From Demequina sp. NBRC 110051 (GTDB lineage Bacteria; Actinomycetota; Actinomycetes; Actinomycetales; Demequinaceae): a stretch of DNA of 64,000 nucleotides. The notes under the pieces are model-generated. The model saw only the letters and a program-made list of their open reading frames with translations, was not told the origin of the DNA and ran no database searches. Location of the stretch: contig NZ_BBRH01000012.1 of NCBI RefSeq assembly GCF_002090055.1, forward strand, positions 62,001 to 126,000, given 5' to 3'. Of this stretch, positions 1 to 8,179 are shown one piece after another (the first letter of the stretch is position 1; every line of letters begins with the position of its first letter). Made by a program: the position numbers and the translations under genes.

Positions 1-540
1 CACGGCGCCAACGTCATCAACCTGTCGCTCGACGAGACGGGCCTCTTAGGCCGCATCGAGAAGGGCGGCCCCGTCAACGACGCCATCACGCGGGCGGACG
101 AGGCCGGTGTGGTCGTCGTCGCGGCCTCCGGCAACGCCGGCGAGGTGGGCCAGCAGTATCAGTTCGGCGTGCACGTGTTGGTCGTCAACGCCTCGAACAA
201 GGTCGGCACCGCCACCTATTTCTCCAACGTGGGTGACGCCCGCGCCGTGGCCGCCCCCGGCATGGACATCCTGTCCACGGTCCCGACCTACGCCACCACC
301 CTGTTCCCCGACGGCACGGACGGTTACGCCACTCTCGCGGGCACGTCGATGGCCGCCCCGCTCGTGGCGGGCGTCGCCGCCCAGCTCATCTCGGCGGGCG
401 TCCCGAGCGAGGAGGTCATCGACCTGATCACCGAGACAGCGTCGAACCCCGACGCCCGTCCCGGCCTTGGCAACGGCATCGTCGATGCTCACGCCGCGCT
501 CGTGGAGGCAGTGAACCGCGGCTTTATCGCAGTCGACTGA
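1..540 (+). CDS. Subtilisin-like (S8) serine protease, C-terminal fragment
   Basis: The gene enters from outside the window, and only its last 179 codons are present in frame 1, ending with TGA. Visible are the subtilase core strand HGANVINLSL near the left edge, VVAASGNAG with the likely oxyanion-hole Asn at fragment residue 45, and GTSMAAPLVAGVAAQL with the catalytic Ser at fragment residue 116. The catalytic Asp and His, and any signal peptide or propeptide, lie upstream of the window. Subtilases of this kind are usually secreted peptidases. No C-terminal anchor or extra domain follows the catalytic domain. The 3' end overlaps the convergent Rossmann-protein gene by 17 bases. The family call is secure; substrate and location cannot be told from this part. 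Confidence 0.9.
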   Translation, partial: HGANVINLSLDETGLLGRIEKGGPVNDAITRADEAGVVVVAASGNAGEVGQQYQFGVHVLVVNASNKVGTATYFSNVGDARAVAAPGMDILSTVPTYATTLFPDGTDGYATLAGTSMAAPLVAGVAAQLISAGVPSEEVIDLITETASNPDARPGLGNGIVDAHAALVEAVNRGFIAVD

Positions 541-1120
541 CCCCCGAGTCGCGCACCTCGATCACCCCGGGCGCCTCGTCCAAGAGGTCGATGGTGACCT
601 TGGCCGCCGTGTCGATATGCACCCGGTCCTCGGACCGAGGCGCGGTCTCGTCCCACGTGCCCGGCCCGTAGAACAGCCCATAACGGATCGACAGGCCTCC
701 CACCGAGTCGACGGCGTCCTCGAGGTAGGTCACCGCACGCTGCGCCGCACCCGGCAACGGGAAGGCGACGGACTGCGCGATGAATCGCGCGTCGACGGCC
801 CGTGCCGCGGCCACTAAGGCGTCGGTCCCCACCGTCCGTATGCGTCCCAGTCCGCGGACCTTGAACAGCAGCGCGGAGCGGCGATCGGGCAGGTCCGTCG
901 CCTGATGCATGATCAGGTCGGGCCGATGCTCGTGGGCGACGGTGAGCATGGCCGCGGCATCCATGACGTCCTCCACCACGGGTGTCGCACCCGCGGCGGA
1001 CAGCAGCGCCGCCTTGGACGGTGTGCGCGTGATGCCCACCACCTCGTGGCCCGCCTCGTGCATCAGCGGTACCAGGCGCGCGCCAATCACCCCGGTCGCG
1101 CCCGCCAGTAGGATCCGCAT
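524..1120 (-). CDS. Short atypical SDR / NAD-dependent epimerase-like protein
   Basis: 198 residues starting with ATG at 1120. The N-terminus MRILLAGATGVIG carries a GxxGxxG dinucleotide-binding loop at residues 7-13, so a Rossmann fold binding NAD(P) is likely. The remainder resembles the front and middle of extended-SDR epimerases, including RYGLFYGPGTW near the C-terminal half. It is shorter than the usual ~300 residues, and I do not see a clear YxxxK catalytic pair. It may be a substrate-binding or atypical SDR, or a naturally shortened enzyme. The frame stays open further upstream, but ATG 1120 is preferred because the glycine motif falls at the normal distance. Its end overlaps the subtilase gene tail-to-tail. 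Function unknown. Confidence 0.7.
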   Translation of the reverse strand: MRILLAGATGVIGARLVPLMHEAGHEVVGITRTPSKAALLSAAGATPVVEDVMDAAAMLTVAHEHRPDLIMHQATDLPDRRSALLFKVRGLGRIRTVGTDALVAAARAVDARFIAQSVAFPLPGAAQRAVTYLEDAVDSVGGLSIRYGLFYGPGTWDETAPRSEDRVHIDTAAKVTIDLLDEAPGVIEVRDSGVSRLR

Positions 1121-1170
1121 GCCTCCACGATATTCCCCGCCGCGCGCCGGCGCGCGAGATAGCAGGGGTG

Positions 1171-2340
1171 TCAGCGGGCCCGCACGCGCAGCGCGCGGTC
1201 GACGGCATCGGGCAGGACGGCCATGAGCGCGTCCACGTCCGCGTCCGTCGTCGTGTGCCCCATCGAGATGCGCAGCGTCGAGGAGGCATCGGCGTGCGAG
1301 TACCCCATGGCCTCCACGACATGGCTCGCCTGGACCACGCCAGCGACACAGGCCGAGCCGTTGGAGACCTCGACGCCGTGACTGTCGAGCACATACAGCA
1401 GCGCCTCCCCGGGGGCGCCGGGGACGATGAGGTGGACGATGCCCGGCAGGTGCGCACCGGCCGCAGCGGGGCCCGACACCCATGCCTGGGGGATGTCGGC
1501 GTCGATCAGCGCGACGAGCCGATCCCTGAGCGCGCCCAGCCGAGCCTCCTCGGCGGCGCGTTCCGCCACGGCAGCCTCAACGGCCACGGCCGCGGCGATC
1601 GCGCCGGCAGGGTCGAGCGTGCCGGAGCGCACCGATCGCTCCTGTCCCCCACCGTGCGTGAGGGGCGTCAGCCGCGCGCGGCGAGCCAGCAGCAGGGCGC
1701 CCACGCCCACGGGGCCGCCCACCTTGTGAGCGCTGAGCGCCAGCGAGGTCAACCCCGACGCGGCGAAGTCGACCGCGACGTGACCCACCGCCTGGACGGC
1801 ATCCGAGTGCACCGGGATTCCGTGAGCGGCCGCGAGCGCCGCGACCTGTGCGACCGGCTGCAGTGCGCCCACCTCGTTGTTGGCCCACATGACGGACGCG
1901 AGCGCGATCTGGCCCGCATGCTCCGCTAGTTCCCGCTCGAGCGCGTCGAGCCGCAGCACGCCCGTGCGGTCCACAGGCAACTCGACAGCCGTGGCACCCT
2001 CAGCGGCGGCGAGCCACCGCACCGGGTCGAGCCCCGCGTGATGCTCGACGGAGGTCGTCACGACCCGGGTGCGCGCGGCATCGGCCCCCCGCCGCTGCCA
2101 AAAGTGACCCTTGATCGCGAGGTTGTCCGCCTCCGTGCCGCCGGAGGTCCAGATCACCTCCGTGGGATGGGCGCCGAGAGCCGCTGCCAGGCGTTCGCGC
2201 GCCTCCTCGACGATGGCCCTGGCACGCCGTCCGGCGCCGTGCAGTGCCGACGCATTGCCGACCTCTGCACTCGCCTCGAGCCACGCCGCGCGCGCGGCCG
2301 GCCTGAGCGGCGTGGTGGCGGCGTGGTCGAGGTAGGTCAC
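1171..2340 (-). CDS. Cysteine desulfurase (NifS/IscS-like, class V aminotransferase)
   Basis: 389 residues, full length for the family. It is a PLP enzyme that moves sulfur from L-cysteine to an acceptor for tRNA thiolation or Fe-S assembly. Visible motifs: YLDHAATTP at the N-terminus, SGGTEADNLAIKG, the EHHAG histidine region, SAHKVGGP with the PLP lysine at about residue 206, RSGTLDP, and the catalytic Cys at about residue 331 in NGSACVAG. In many actinobacteria this gene follows etfB-etfA and precedes mnmA. Here etfBA lie on the same strand about 5 kb upstream, separated by a nuclease and an SDR gene. No scaffold protein gene is in view. A role in tRNA 2-thiolation is inferred from that synteny. 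Confidence 0.93.
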   Translation of the reverse strand: MTYLDHAATTPLRPAARAAWLEASAEVGNASALHGAGRRARAIVEEARERLAAALGAHPTEVIWTSGGTEADNLAIKGHFWQRRGADAARTRVVTTSVEHHAGLDPVRWLAAAEGATAVELPVDRTGVLRLDALERELAEHAGQIALASVMWANNEVGALQPVAQVAALAAAHGIPVHSDAVQAVGHVAVDFAASGLTSLALSAHKVGGPVGVGALLLARRARLTPLTHGGGQERSVRSGTLDPAGAIAAAVAVEAAVAERAAEEARLGALRDRLVALIDADIPQAWVSGPAAAGAHLPGIVHLIVPGAPGEALLYVLDSHGVEVSNGSACVAGVVQASHVVEAMGYSHADASSTLRISMGHTTTDADVDALMAVLPDAVDRALRVRAR

Positions 2341-2378
2341 GGCGCCCAGTCTAGAAAGCGGCGCGCTACGGTGGCGCC

Positions 2379-2798
2379 ATGACGGAGATTCCCGGCAGCC
2401 AGCGCCTGCACCAGCTCGCCCTCCTCACGCTCGACCACGGTGTCGCCTCGGCCGCTGACGGCCCCGTGATCGCGTTCACCGTGGAGGAGGACGCTGCGGG
2501 AAAACGGTCGCTGAACCGCTTCGCGTCGGACACCCTCGAGGAGGGGCTCATCCACGCGCGTGCGAGCCTGCGCGAGTCGCCCGCGGACCTCATCGCCGTG
2601 TGCTTTGACGGATTCGTGACGCTCGAGGAGGGCAAGTTCGACGCCATCTGGGTGATGGCGCAGGAGCGCGGCGAACTGCGCTCGCAGTCCTTCTTCCAGC
2701 GCTACCAGCCGGCCGATGCCGAGGGCGGTTTTTCCCCGATCGGCAACGCCGGGTGGGGCGGCTCGGCCGACCCGTTGTGGCGGCCCGACAACGACTGA
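2379..2798 (+). CDS. Conserved hypothetical protein, 139 residues
   Basis: Begins with ATG at 2379, 38 bp from the divergent cysteine desulfurase start, so the two share a short promoter region. The product is soluble and acidic, with no signal peptide or membrane segment. It reads like a small alpha/beta domain followed by a Gly/Trp-rich tail (FSPIGNAGWGGSADPLW). I do not recognise a named family or catalytic motif. Codon use and composition match the neighbours. Its TGA stop overlaps the first bases of the bidirectional hairpin at 2797-2834, which shows where this gene ends. Function unknown. Confidence 0.7.
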   Translation: MTEIPGSQRLHQLALLTLDHGVASAADGPVIAFTVEEDAAGKRSLNRFASDTLEEGLIHARASLRESPADLIAVCFDGFVTLEEGKFDAIWVMAQERGELRSQSFFQRYQPADAEGGFSPIGNAGWGGSADPLWRPDND

Positions 2799-2834
2799 TG
2801 GCCGATGCGGTGGTTGCCCACCGCATCGGCCATC
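2797..2834. terminator. Bidirectional hairpin built from two iterated-word copies
   Basis: A perfect 17-bp inverted repeat with a 4-base loop (ttgc at 2814-2817) lies between two convergent genes. Each arm contains the 9-bp core GGCCGATGC in inverted orientation. There is no clear T-tract, as is common for actinobacterial terminators. It should end transcripts from both sides. Confidence 0.75.
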
Positions 2835-2846
2835 CCTTGTCGAGCG

Positions 2847-5800
2847 TTACGCGACGCGCACGCGGCTGCGGCGTGCAGCGACGGCCGCGAAGGCGGCGCC
2901 GAACGTGAGCAGCAGAAGCGCCGCGGTGATCGAGGCGCCCACCTCGGGACCCGTGTTGGGCAGCGAGCCCCCGTCAGTCGCGGCGGCTGTCACCGTGATT
3001 TCGTAGCGGGCGATCTCGTTGCCCGCCTGGTCGAGCGCGACCAGGTGGTGCGTGCCGGGCTCGAGGTCGGCGGGGATGGTCACCGTGGCGGTCGCGGTGC
3101 CGTCCTGCACCATGACGACCTCGAGGCGCTGGTACACGCTCTCGACGCCGAACTCGACGCCCAGGACGTCCTCAGGCAGGTCGGTCAGCGTGATGGTCAC
3201 GCTGGCGCCGGGCGTGAAGGTGCCCGACGGAACCGTCCACCGCGGACCGTTGCCCTGGCCGTGGCCACCGGCGTTGCCGTTGCCGTTGCCTCCGGCGTTG
3301 CCGTTCTGGCCGGCGTTACCGCCTGCGTTCCCGTTGCCGTTGCCTCCGGCGTTGCCATTGCCGTTCCCGTTGCCGCCGGTGGTGCCGTCGCCGTCTCCGT
3401 CGCCGTCACCGTCGCCGTCGCCGTCGCCGTCGCCCGGGTCCACCGGCTCGTCGCCGAGGCTCAGGCCGATGAGCACGGGGTCGTGGTCGGACGTGCGGTA
3501 CATGTCCGGCGCGTAGAGCGACTCGACCTGCGACGCCGACTGGAAGTCGGTGTTGTAGTCGAGCACGGGAACCTCGTCGGCGTTGATGTGGAAGTGTGCC
3601 GAGTCGGTCACCTGCTCCACGAGCGACGCCGAGCCGAACGCGTAGTCGAGCGATCCCCACTGGCCGTCGAAGACGTACGAGTAGTCGTCGGCGAGGTCCA
3701 CGTAGCCGGCGTCACGCAGGACGTCGATGGGGTCCTCCTGGGCGTAGGAGTTGAGGTCACCCATGATGATGACGTCGCCGTCCTCCACCCCCGTGGGGTA
3801 GGTGGCGATCCAGTCGACGAGCGCCTCCGCGCCCAGGCGACGGGTCTCGTTCCAACAGCTCGCACCGTCACCCTGGTCGGCGTCGAGCCCGCTGTCCGCG
3901 CAGCTGCCCTTCGACTTCCAGTGGTTTGTGACGACCGTGAAGGTCTCGCCGGAGGCGGTCTCCTCGAAGGTCTGCGCAAGCGACGGACGGTTGCGGTCAT
4001 CATCGAAACGCTCGTCAACCGTGGAGTCGAGCACCGCGAAGGTACCGGCCTCGGTGACGACGTCGGCGTTGTAGAGCACACCCACCCGGATGGTGTCGGT
4101 GCCGATGACGCCCGTGTCGACGTAGGTCCACGCGTCGCCGCCGGTCGCGGTGTTCATCGCGTCGGCAAGCACCGCAAGCGGCTCGGCGCCGGGGGTGTTT
4201 TCCATCTCCATGATGCCGATGACGTCGGCGTCGAGCTCCGTGAGCGCCGCCACCAGCTTGTCGGTCTGGCGCTCGAGTTCCTCGGCGGTGTCCGCGCCGC
4301 GGCAGTACTGCTTGTAGCCCTCGGGCCCACAGATCATGCCCGAGCCGTCAATGGTCGTGAAGAAGTTCAGCACGTTGAAGCTCGCGACCTGGATGTCGCC
4401 GCCCACCTCGGGAGCTTCGGTGGGGCGCGGGTTGTTGGCGACGAACTCGCCCACGTGCGACTCGGTGCTCACGGGGCGCACGCGCCACGTGTTCGAGTCC
4501 GAGTAGTAGCCGTCGTACGACCACGTCATCACGCCGGTCATGCCGGTGATCGAGTCACCGCCACGCAGCGGGTTGTCCGCGGACAGGGGCTCGGAGCCGC
4601 CACCGTAGATGATCGGGTCGGGGTTCTGGGCGTACGTCGCGTCGTCAAGCTGAATGCGCGCGATGTCGTTGGCGGCCTGCAACGCGTTGGCGGCGTCACC
4701 GGGCTCCACGACCGCGGTGGGCTGGTCGAGACGGTCGTTGACCGACAGAGACAACTCACCGAAGCGAGCAAGCTCGTAGTACTCGGTGACGTACAACTCC
4801 TGCGGGAAGGTCACGAGCATGCCCTCGTAACGCTCCGCGACATCGGCACTGGCGAACGGCAGGGTCACCTCGGTGGGCTCCACCGCCTGGCCCTCGGCGA
4901 TGGGCGTCACCGTCGCGTAGCTCATCTGGGTCTGGCCGTAGTACTCCGACACCTCGCCGGTGACCGACACGAGGTCACCGAGCTCCACCTCGTGGGTGCC
5001 CGCGTTGAAGACAAAAATGCCGTCCGAGGTCGCGGGGTCTCCGTCGGTTTCTCCATCGGGCGACTGCAGGTAGTAGCCGCGCAGCGAGCCCTCGGCGGAG
5101 GTGCCCGGGTAGTTGCCGACCACCACACCCGTGGTGGTCACCGTGGTGCCCGCATAGGGCGACGTGTCGGTCGTGCCCTGGATCTCACCGATGGTGATGG
5201 GGCCCGGGGTCACCGTGAAGGCGAAGGCGCCGTCCTCGGCCATCTGGTCCGCGGTCTCGCCATCGCGATCGGTGACGGCCGATGCGTCCACGGTCAGGGC
5301 GCACTCCTCACCGTTCGCGAGGGTCACCTCCGGAGTGAAAGTGTAGGTCGCGGGGCCGCCGGCCTGAGTAAGGGCGACGTCTCCGGTCTCAACACAGGTG
5401 AGGGTGACCGCACCCTCGGCCAGATCGACATCTTCGGAGAAGGCGATCTCGATGGTCGGGTCTGTGCTCACACCCATCGCGCCGTCCGCCGGCGTGACCG
5501 ACGACACCGTCGGGGCCACATCCACTACCTCGCCGCCACACTCCATGGTGTGGGTGCCGAGGCCGTCGACCGTATCAACGGGGAAGCTCTCCCACTCAAG
5601 GGACGCGTCGAAAGCATCGTCGGGAACGGTATCGCCGGCGCAGACCGTCGAGAGGCGACGCAATGTCTCGTTCTGCCCCCCGCCGACCCACTCCGACCCC
5701 GGGTCATAACCGACCTGACCGAAGCTGTCGACCACATCGTCGCCATTCTTCAGCACAATCGCATCGTCACCGCTGAAGAAACTTGCACCCGACTCCTGAT

Positions 5801-6125
5801 CGAAGTCCACGCTGGTCTTGTCGGTGAGGTCGTTGTCGATGAGCACAAAGGCGTCCCCTATTGCGACCGTGCCAGCAAGTTCGATCGTGGTGGCCGCGCT
5901 CGTTGCGCCGTTGAAGTAGAACTCGAGCAAGTAGCCGTCGAGGTCTATTGCAGCGTCGGTACCGTTGTACAGCTCGATGGCCTTGTTGTTGCTCGAGCCC
6001 TCGACATACTCACTGATGATGAGGTCGCTGGCGTAGACGGTCTCCTCGGCGGCAGTCGCGGGGAGGGCTGCTGCGCCCACCCCCAACGCTGTCACGGCCG
6101 CGACCGCTGTGGCGCGCATGCGCAT
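2847..6125 (-). CDS. Cell-wall-anchored ExeM/NucH-type extracellular endonuclease
   Basis: 1092 residues. Order: signal peptide to about residue 26 (ALPATAA); lamin-tail domain about 28-150 (LIISEYVEGSSNNKAIELYN); Ig-like Big_5-type domain about 200-305; OB-fold region typical of ExeM/NucH (TIGEIQGTTDTSPYAG); endonuclease/exonuclease/phosphatase domain about 575-885, with FNVLNFF, IGIMEMEN, GDLNSYAQEDP and the catalytic TSDHDP; an Asp-Gly then Asn-Gly linker; another Ig-like domain; and an LPNTG sorting motif near residue 1055, followed by a hydrophobic helix and a basic tail. Family knowledge indicates metal-dependent cleavage of extracellular DNA. The sortase signal places it on the cell wall, probably for nutrient or phosphate scavenging or biofilm DNA turnover. 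Confidence 0.93.
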   Translation of the reverse strand: MRMRATAVAAVTALGVGAAALPATAAEETVYASDLIISEYVEGSSNNKAIELYNGTDAAIDLDGYLLEFYFNGATSAATTIELAGTVAIGDAFVLIDNDLTDKTSVDFDQESGASFFSGDDAIVLKNGDDVVDSFGQVGYDPGSEWVGGGQNETLRRLSTVCAGDTVPDDAFDASLEWESFPVDTVDGLGTHTMECGGEVVDVAPTVSSVTPADGAMGVSTDPTIEIAFSEDVDLAEGAVTLTCVETGDVALTQAGGPATYTFTPEVTLANGEECALTVDASAVTDRDGETADQMAEDGAFAFTVTPGPITIGEIQGTTDTSPYAGTTVTTTGVVVGNYPGTSAEGSLRGYYLQSPDGETDGDPATSDGIFVFNAGTHEVELGDLVSVTGEVSEYYGQTQMSYATVTPIAEGQAVEPTEVTLPFASADVAERYEGMLVTFPQELYVTEYYELARFGELSLSVNDRLDQPTAVVEPGDAANALQAANDIARIQLDDATYAQNPDPIIYGGGSEPLSADNPLRGGDSITGMTGVMTWSYDGYYSDSNTWRVRPVSTESHVGEFVANNPRPTEAPEVGGDIQVASFNVLNFFTTIDGSGMICGPEGYKQYCRGADTAEELERQTDKLVAALTELDADVIGIMEMENTPGAEPLAVLADAMNTATGGDAWTYVDTGVIGTDTIRVGVLYNADVVTEAGTFAVLDSTVDERFDDDRNRPSLAQTFEETASGETFTVVTNHWKSKGSCADSGLDADQGDGASCWNETRRLGAEALVDWIATYPTGVEDGDVIIMGDLNSYAQEDPIDVLRDAGYVDLADDYSYVFDGQWGSLDYAFGSASLVEQVTDSAHFHINADEVPVLDYNTDFQSASQVESLYAPDMYRTSDHDPVLIGLSLGDEPVDPGDGDGDGDGDGDGDGDGTTGGNGNGNGNAGGNGNGNAGGNAGQNGNAGGNGNGNAGGHGQGNGPRWTVPSGTFTPGASVTITLTDLPEDVLGVEFGVESVYQRLEVVMVQDGTATATVTIPADLEPGTHHLVALDQAGNEIARYEITVTAAATDGGSLPNTGPEVGASITAALLLLTFGAAFAAVAARRSRVRVA
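3249..3435 (-). repeat. Coding Asn-Gly and Asp-Gly repeats in the nuclease linker
   Basis: Short in-frame repeats encode GDGDGD units (about 3387-3435) and then NGNGNAGG units (about 3249-3383). They form a flexible spacer between the nuclease domain and the wall-proximal Ig-like domain. Low-complexity DNA of this kind is prone to length variation between strains. Confidence 0.85.
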
Positions 6126-6293
6126 GAATTCTCCCTGCTAGTAGGTGCCCAGCCACGCTAACTGGACACAGCAAAGGGGCCGTTGCGAGCCGGAAAACAC
6201 TACGTAAACACTGCGTGACATGCGGGACCAAGGGGGTCCACCAAGGCTGCCCCTGTCCACCTAGGCTGAGGTGAGGACAGCGAAAGGACTCCC

Positions 6294-7118
6294 ATGGCCA
6301 CCTGGTTCATCTCCGGCTGCTCGACGGGCATCGGTCACGCGCTCGCCGCCGCGGCCGCCGACGCGGGCCACACCGTCATCGCCACCGCCCGCCACCCCGA
6401 GACGCTCGACGAGCTCGTTGCCGCGCATCCCGATACCGTCACTGCGCTCGCACTCGACGTGACCGACGCCGACAGCATCGCCGCGGCGGTCGCCGCCGCC
6501 ACCGCACGCGGCCCGATCGACGTGCTCGTCAACAACGCAGGGATCGGCTACTTCTCGACGATCGAGGAGTCGGACCCCGCCGAGGCCAGGCGCGTGCTCG
6601 ACACCAACTTCTGGGGCGCCGCGGACCTCACCACGGCGCTGCTGCCGCATCTGCGCGAGCAGCGCCGGGGCCACGTCATCACCATCTCGTCCATCGCGGG
6701 TGTGCGCGGGTCGGCAGGCATGGGCTACTACTGCGCGTCCAAGTGGGCCGTGTCCGGCTTCATGGAGTCGCTCGCCAAGGAGGTGGCGCACCTGGGCATC
6801 AAGGTCTCGATCATCGAGCCCGGGCCCATCGTGTCGCAGTGGATCCCCTCGGGCGCCAAGGTGCGCCACATCCACCCCGACTACGCCGAGGTGATGGAGC
6901 CCTACTGGGAGCGCATCGACCACCTGCCGGGCAACCAGCCCGGCGACCCGCACGCGCTCGCCCGCGTCATGCTGCAGATCGCCGAGATGGACGCTCCCCC
7001 GCTCCACCTGCTTGCGGGCAGGCATGCACTCACACAAGGCGCGGCCAAGGCCCAGGCGCTGGCGGACGAGGCCGAGCGCTGGGAAGAACTGGGCCTGTCG
7101 GTCGACACCCGGGGCTGA
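6294..7118 (+). CDS. Short-chain dehydrogenase/reductase
   Basis: 274 residues, ATG at 6294 preceded by a GAAAGGA ribosome site. Classical SDR features are present: a cofactor loop (SGCSTGIG), NNAGIG, the catalytic Ser in ISSIAG, and the YCASK catalytic Tyr/Lys pair. After PGPI comes a substrate-binding C-terminal part. It resembles the oxidoreductase/retinol-dehydrogenase-like SDRs common in actinobacteria, whose substrates are mostly unknown. It is transcribed divergently from the nuclease gene and ends convergently against etfA, with a hairpin between them. The cofactor cannot be decided with confidence. Family call secure, substrate unknown. Confidence 0.9.
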   Translation: MATWFISGCSTGIGHALAAAAADAGHTVIATARHPETLDELVAAHPDTVTALALDVTDADSIAAAVAAATARGPIDVLVNNAGIGYFSTIEESDPAEARRVLDTNFWGAADLTTALLPHLREQRRGHVITISSIAGVRGSAGMGYYCASKWAVSGFMESLAKEVAHLGIKVSIIEPGPIVSQWIPSGAKVRHIHPDYAEVMEPYWERIDHLPGNQPGDPHALARVMLQIAEMDAPPLHLLAGRHALTQGAAKAQALADEAERWEELGLSVDTRG

Positions 7119-7160
7119 CCGCCGACGCGGCACGCGCTCCCGCCCGTCATCTCGCCGATC

Positions 7161-7198
7161 GACGGGCTGTAGTGCAGAATCCTGCACTACAGCCCGTC
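7161..7198. terminator. Hairpin terminator, member of an AGTGCAG palindrome family
   Basis: Perfect 17-bp stem (arm begins GACGGGCTGTAGTGCAG) with the 4-base loop AATC, located between the convergent SDR and etfA genes. A near relative lies at 35485-35522. No T-run follows. Confidence 0.7.
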
Positions 7199-7231
7199 AT
7201 ATGACGGATTGACGGGAACGAGCGCCAGCGA

Positions 7232-8179
7232 TCAGCCCGCGCGGTGCTCCTTGATGCGCTCGATCGCCTGCGGGATCACGTCGAAGAGCGAGCCCACCAC
7301 CCCGAAGTCGGAGATCTCGAAGATGGGGGCGTCGGGATCCATGTTGATGGACACGATGGTGCCCGAGGCCTGCATGCCTCCGCGGTGATGCACGGCGCCC
7401 GAGATCCCGGCCGCGACATACAGCGCCGGCGTCACGGTGGTGCCGGTCTGGCCCACCATGTGCTCGTGGCTGATCCAGCCCTCGTCCGTGGCGTCTCGCG
7501 AGGCACCGACAGCGCCGCCCAGGAGTTCCGCCAGCTCCGTCACAAGCGTGTAGTCGCCGCCCGTGCCGCGACCGCCGGAGACCACCACGGGCGCCTCGGC
7601 AAGCGGGACACCCTCGTCCGCCTCGCCGGGCTCCACGTGGGTGACACGCTCACGGATCTCGGGAAGCTCGACGGTGATCGGCACCAGGGTGGCCGCCGCC
7701 GCTGCGTCCGCTGGCACCGCCTGGGTCGTGTTGGGCCTGATCCCCACGATCGCCCGAGCGGACTCGATGCGCGTGCGCACATTCCAGGTCGCCGCGAACA
7801 CCGTCTGGACGGTCTCGACGCGGCCGTCGACCATCGCGGCGCCGGCGGCGTCGACGACCACGCCCGCCCCTGTCGCCATCGCGAGTCGCGTCACGATCTC
7901 CTTGGTGACGAACGTCGAGATCACGACCACCACGTCCGCATCCTCCGACGCGGCACCGAGCGCGGTGGCCGCGTGCGCCGAGAGCCGCGCGTCGGCCTCG
8001 ACGGCTCGCACCTCGGTGGCGCCGTAGTCGCCCAGGAGGGCCGCGGCATCGGCCGACGGGCGCTCCCCCAGCCACACCGCGACGGGCGTGCCAAGCGAGC
8101 GCGCGAGGGTGAGGGCCTCGAGGGCCGGGCGCGTCACCACGCCTGCGCGGTGGTCGATCAGCACAGCGACGGTGGTCAT
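7232..8179 (-). CDS. etfA: Electron transfer flavoprotein alpha subunit
   Basis: 315 residues starting ATG at 8179, overlapping the etfB stop as ATGA. The C-terminal FAD-binding domain is clear: GGRGTGGDY, then GQTGTTVTPALYVAAGISGAVHHRGGM and NMDPDAPIF. The N-terminal domain (TTVAVLIDHRAG) has the expected alpha/beta fold start. EtfA pairs with EtfB to carry electrons from flavin dehydrogenases to ETF:quinone oxidoreductase in the membrane. No dehydrogenase or quinone oxidoreductase gene is visible nearby. The frame is open upstream of 8179, but the overlap with etfB makes this start the natural one. Confidence 0.95.
   Translation of the reverse strand: MTTVAVLIDHRAGVVTRPALEALTLARSLGTPVAVWLGERPSADAAALLGDYGATEVRAVEADARLSAHAATALGAASEDADVVVVISTFVTKEIVTRLAMATGAGVVVDAAGAAMVDGRVETVQTVFAATWNVRTRIESARAIVGIRPNTTQAVPADAAAAATLVPITVELPEIRERVTHVEPGEADEGVPLAEAPVVVSGGRGTGGDYTLVTELAELLGGAVGASRDATDEGWISHEHMVGQTGTTVTPALYVAAGISGAVHHRGGMQASGTIVSINMDPDAPIFEISDFGVVGSLFDVIPQAIERIKEHRAG

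Noticed and set aside
3249-3435. DG/NG repeats as a possible calcium-binding RTX block or CRISPR-like array
   Set aside because: Units are 2-6 residues without the nonapeptide pattern, and the DNA repeats are coding, contiguous and without spacers.
2805-6161. Very long open frame (1118 codons) on the + strand opposite the nuclease gene
   Set aside because: It is the antisense shadow of a high-GC gene. The minus-strand product has a signal peptide, clear domains and an LPxTG anchor, while the + product is His/Val/Gly/Arg-rich with no domain.
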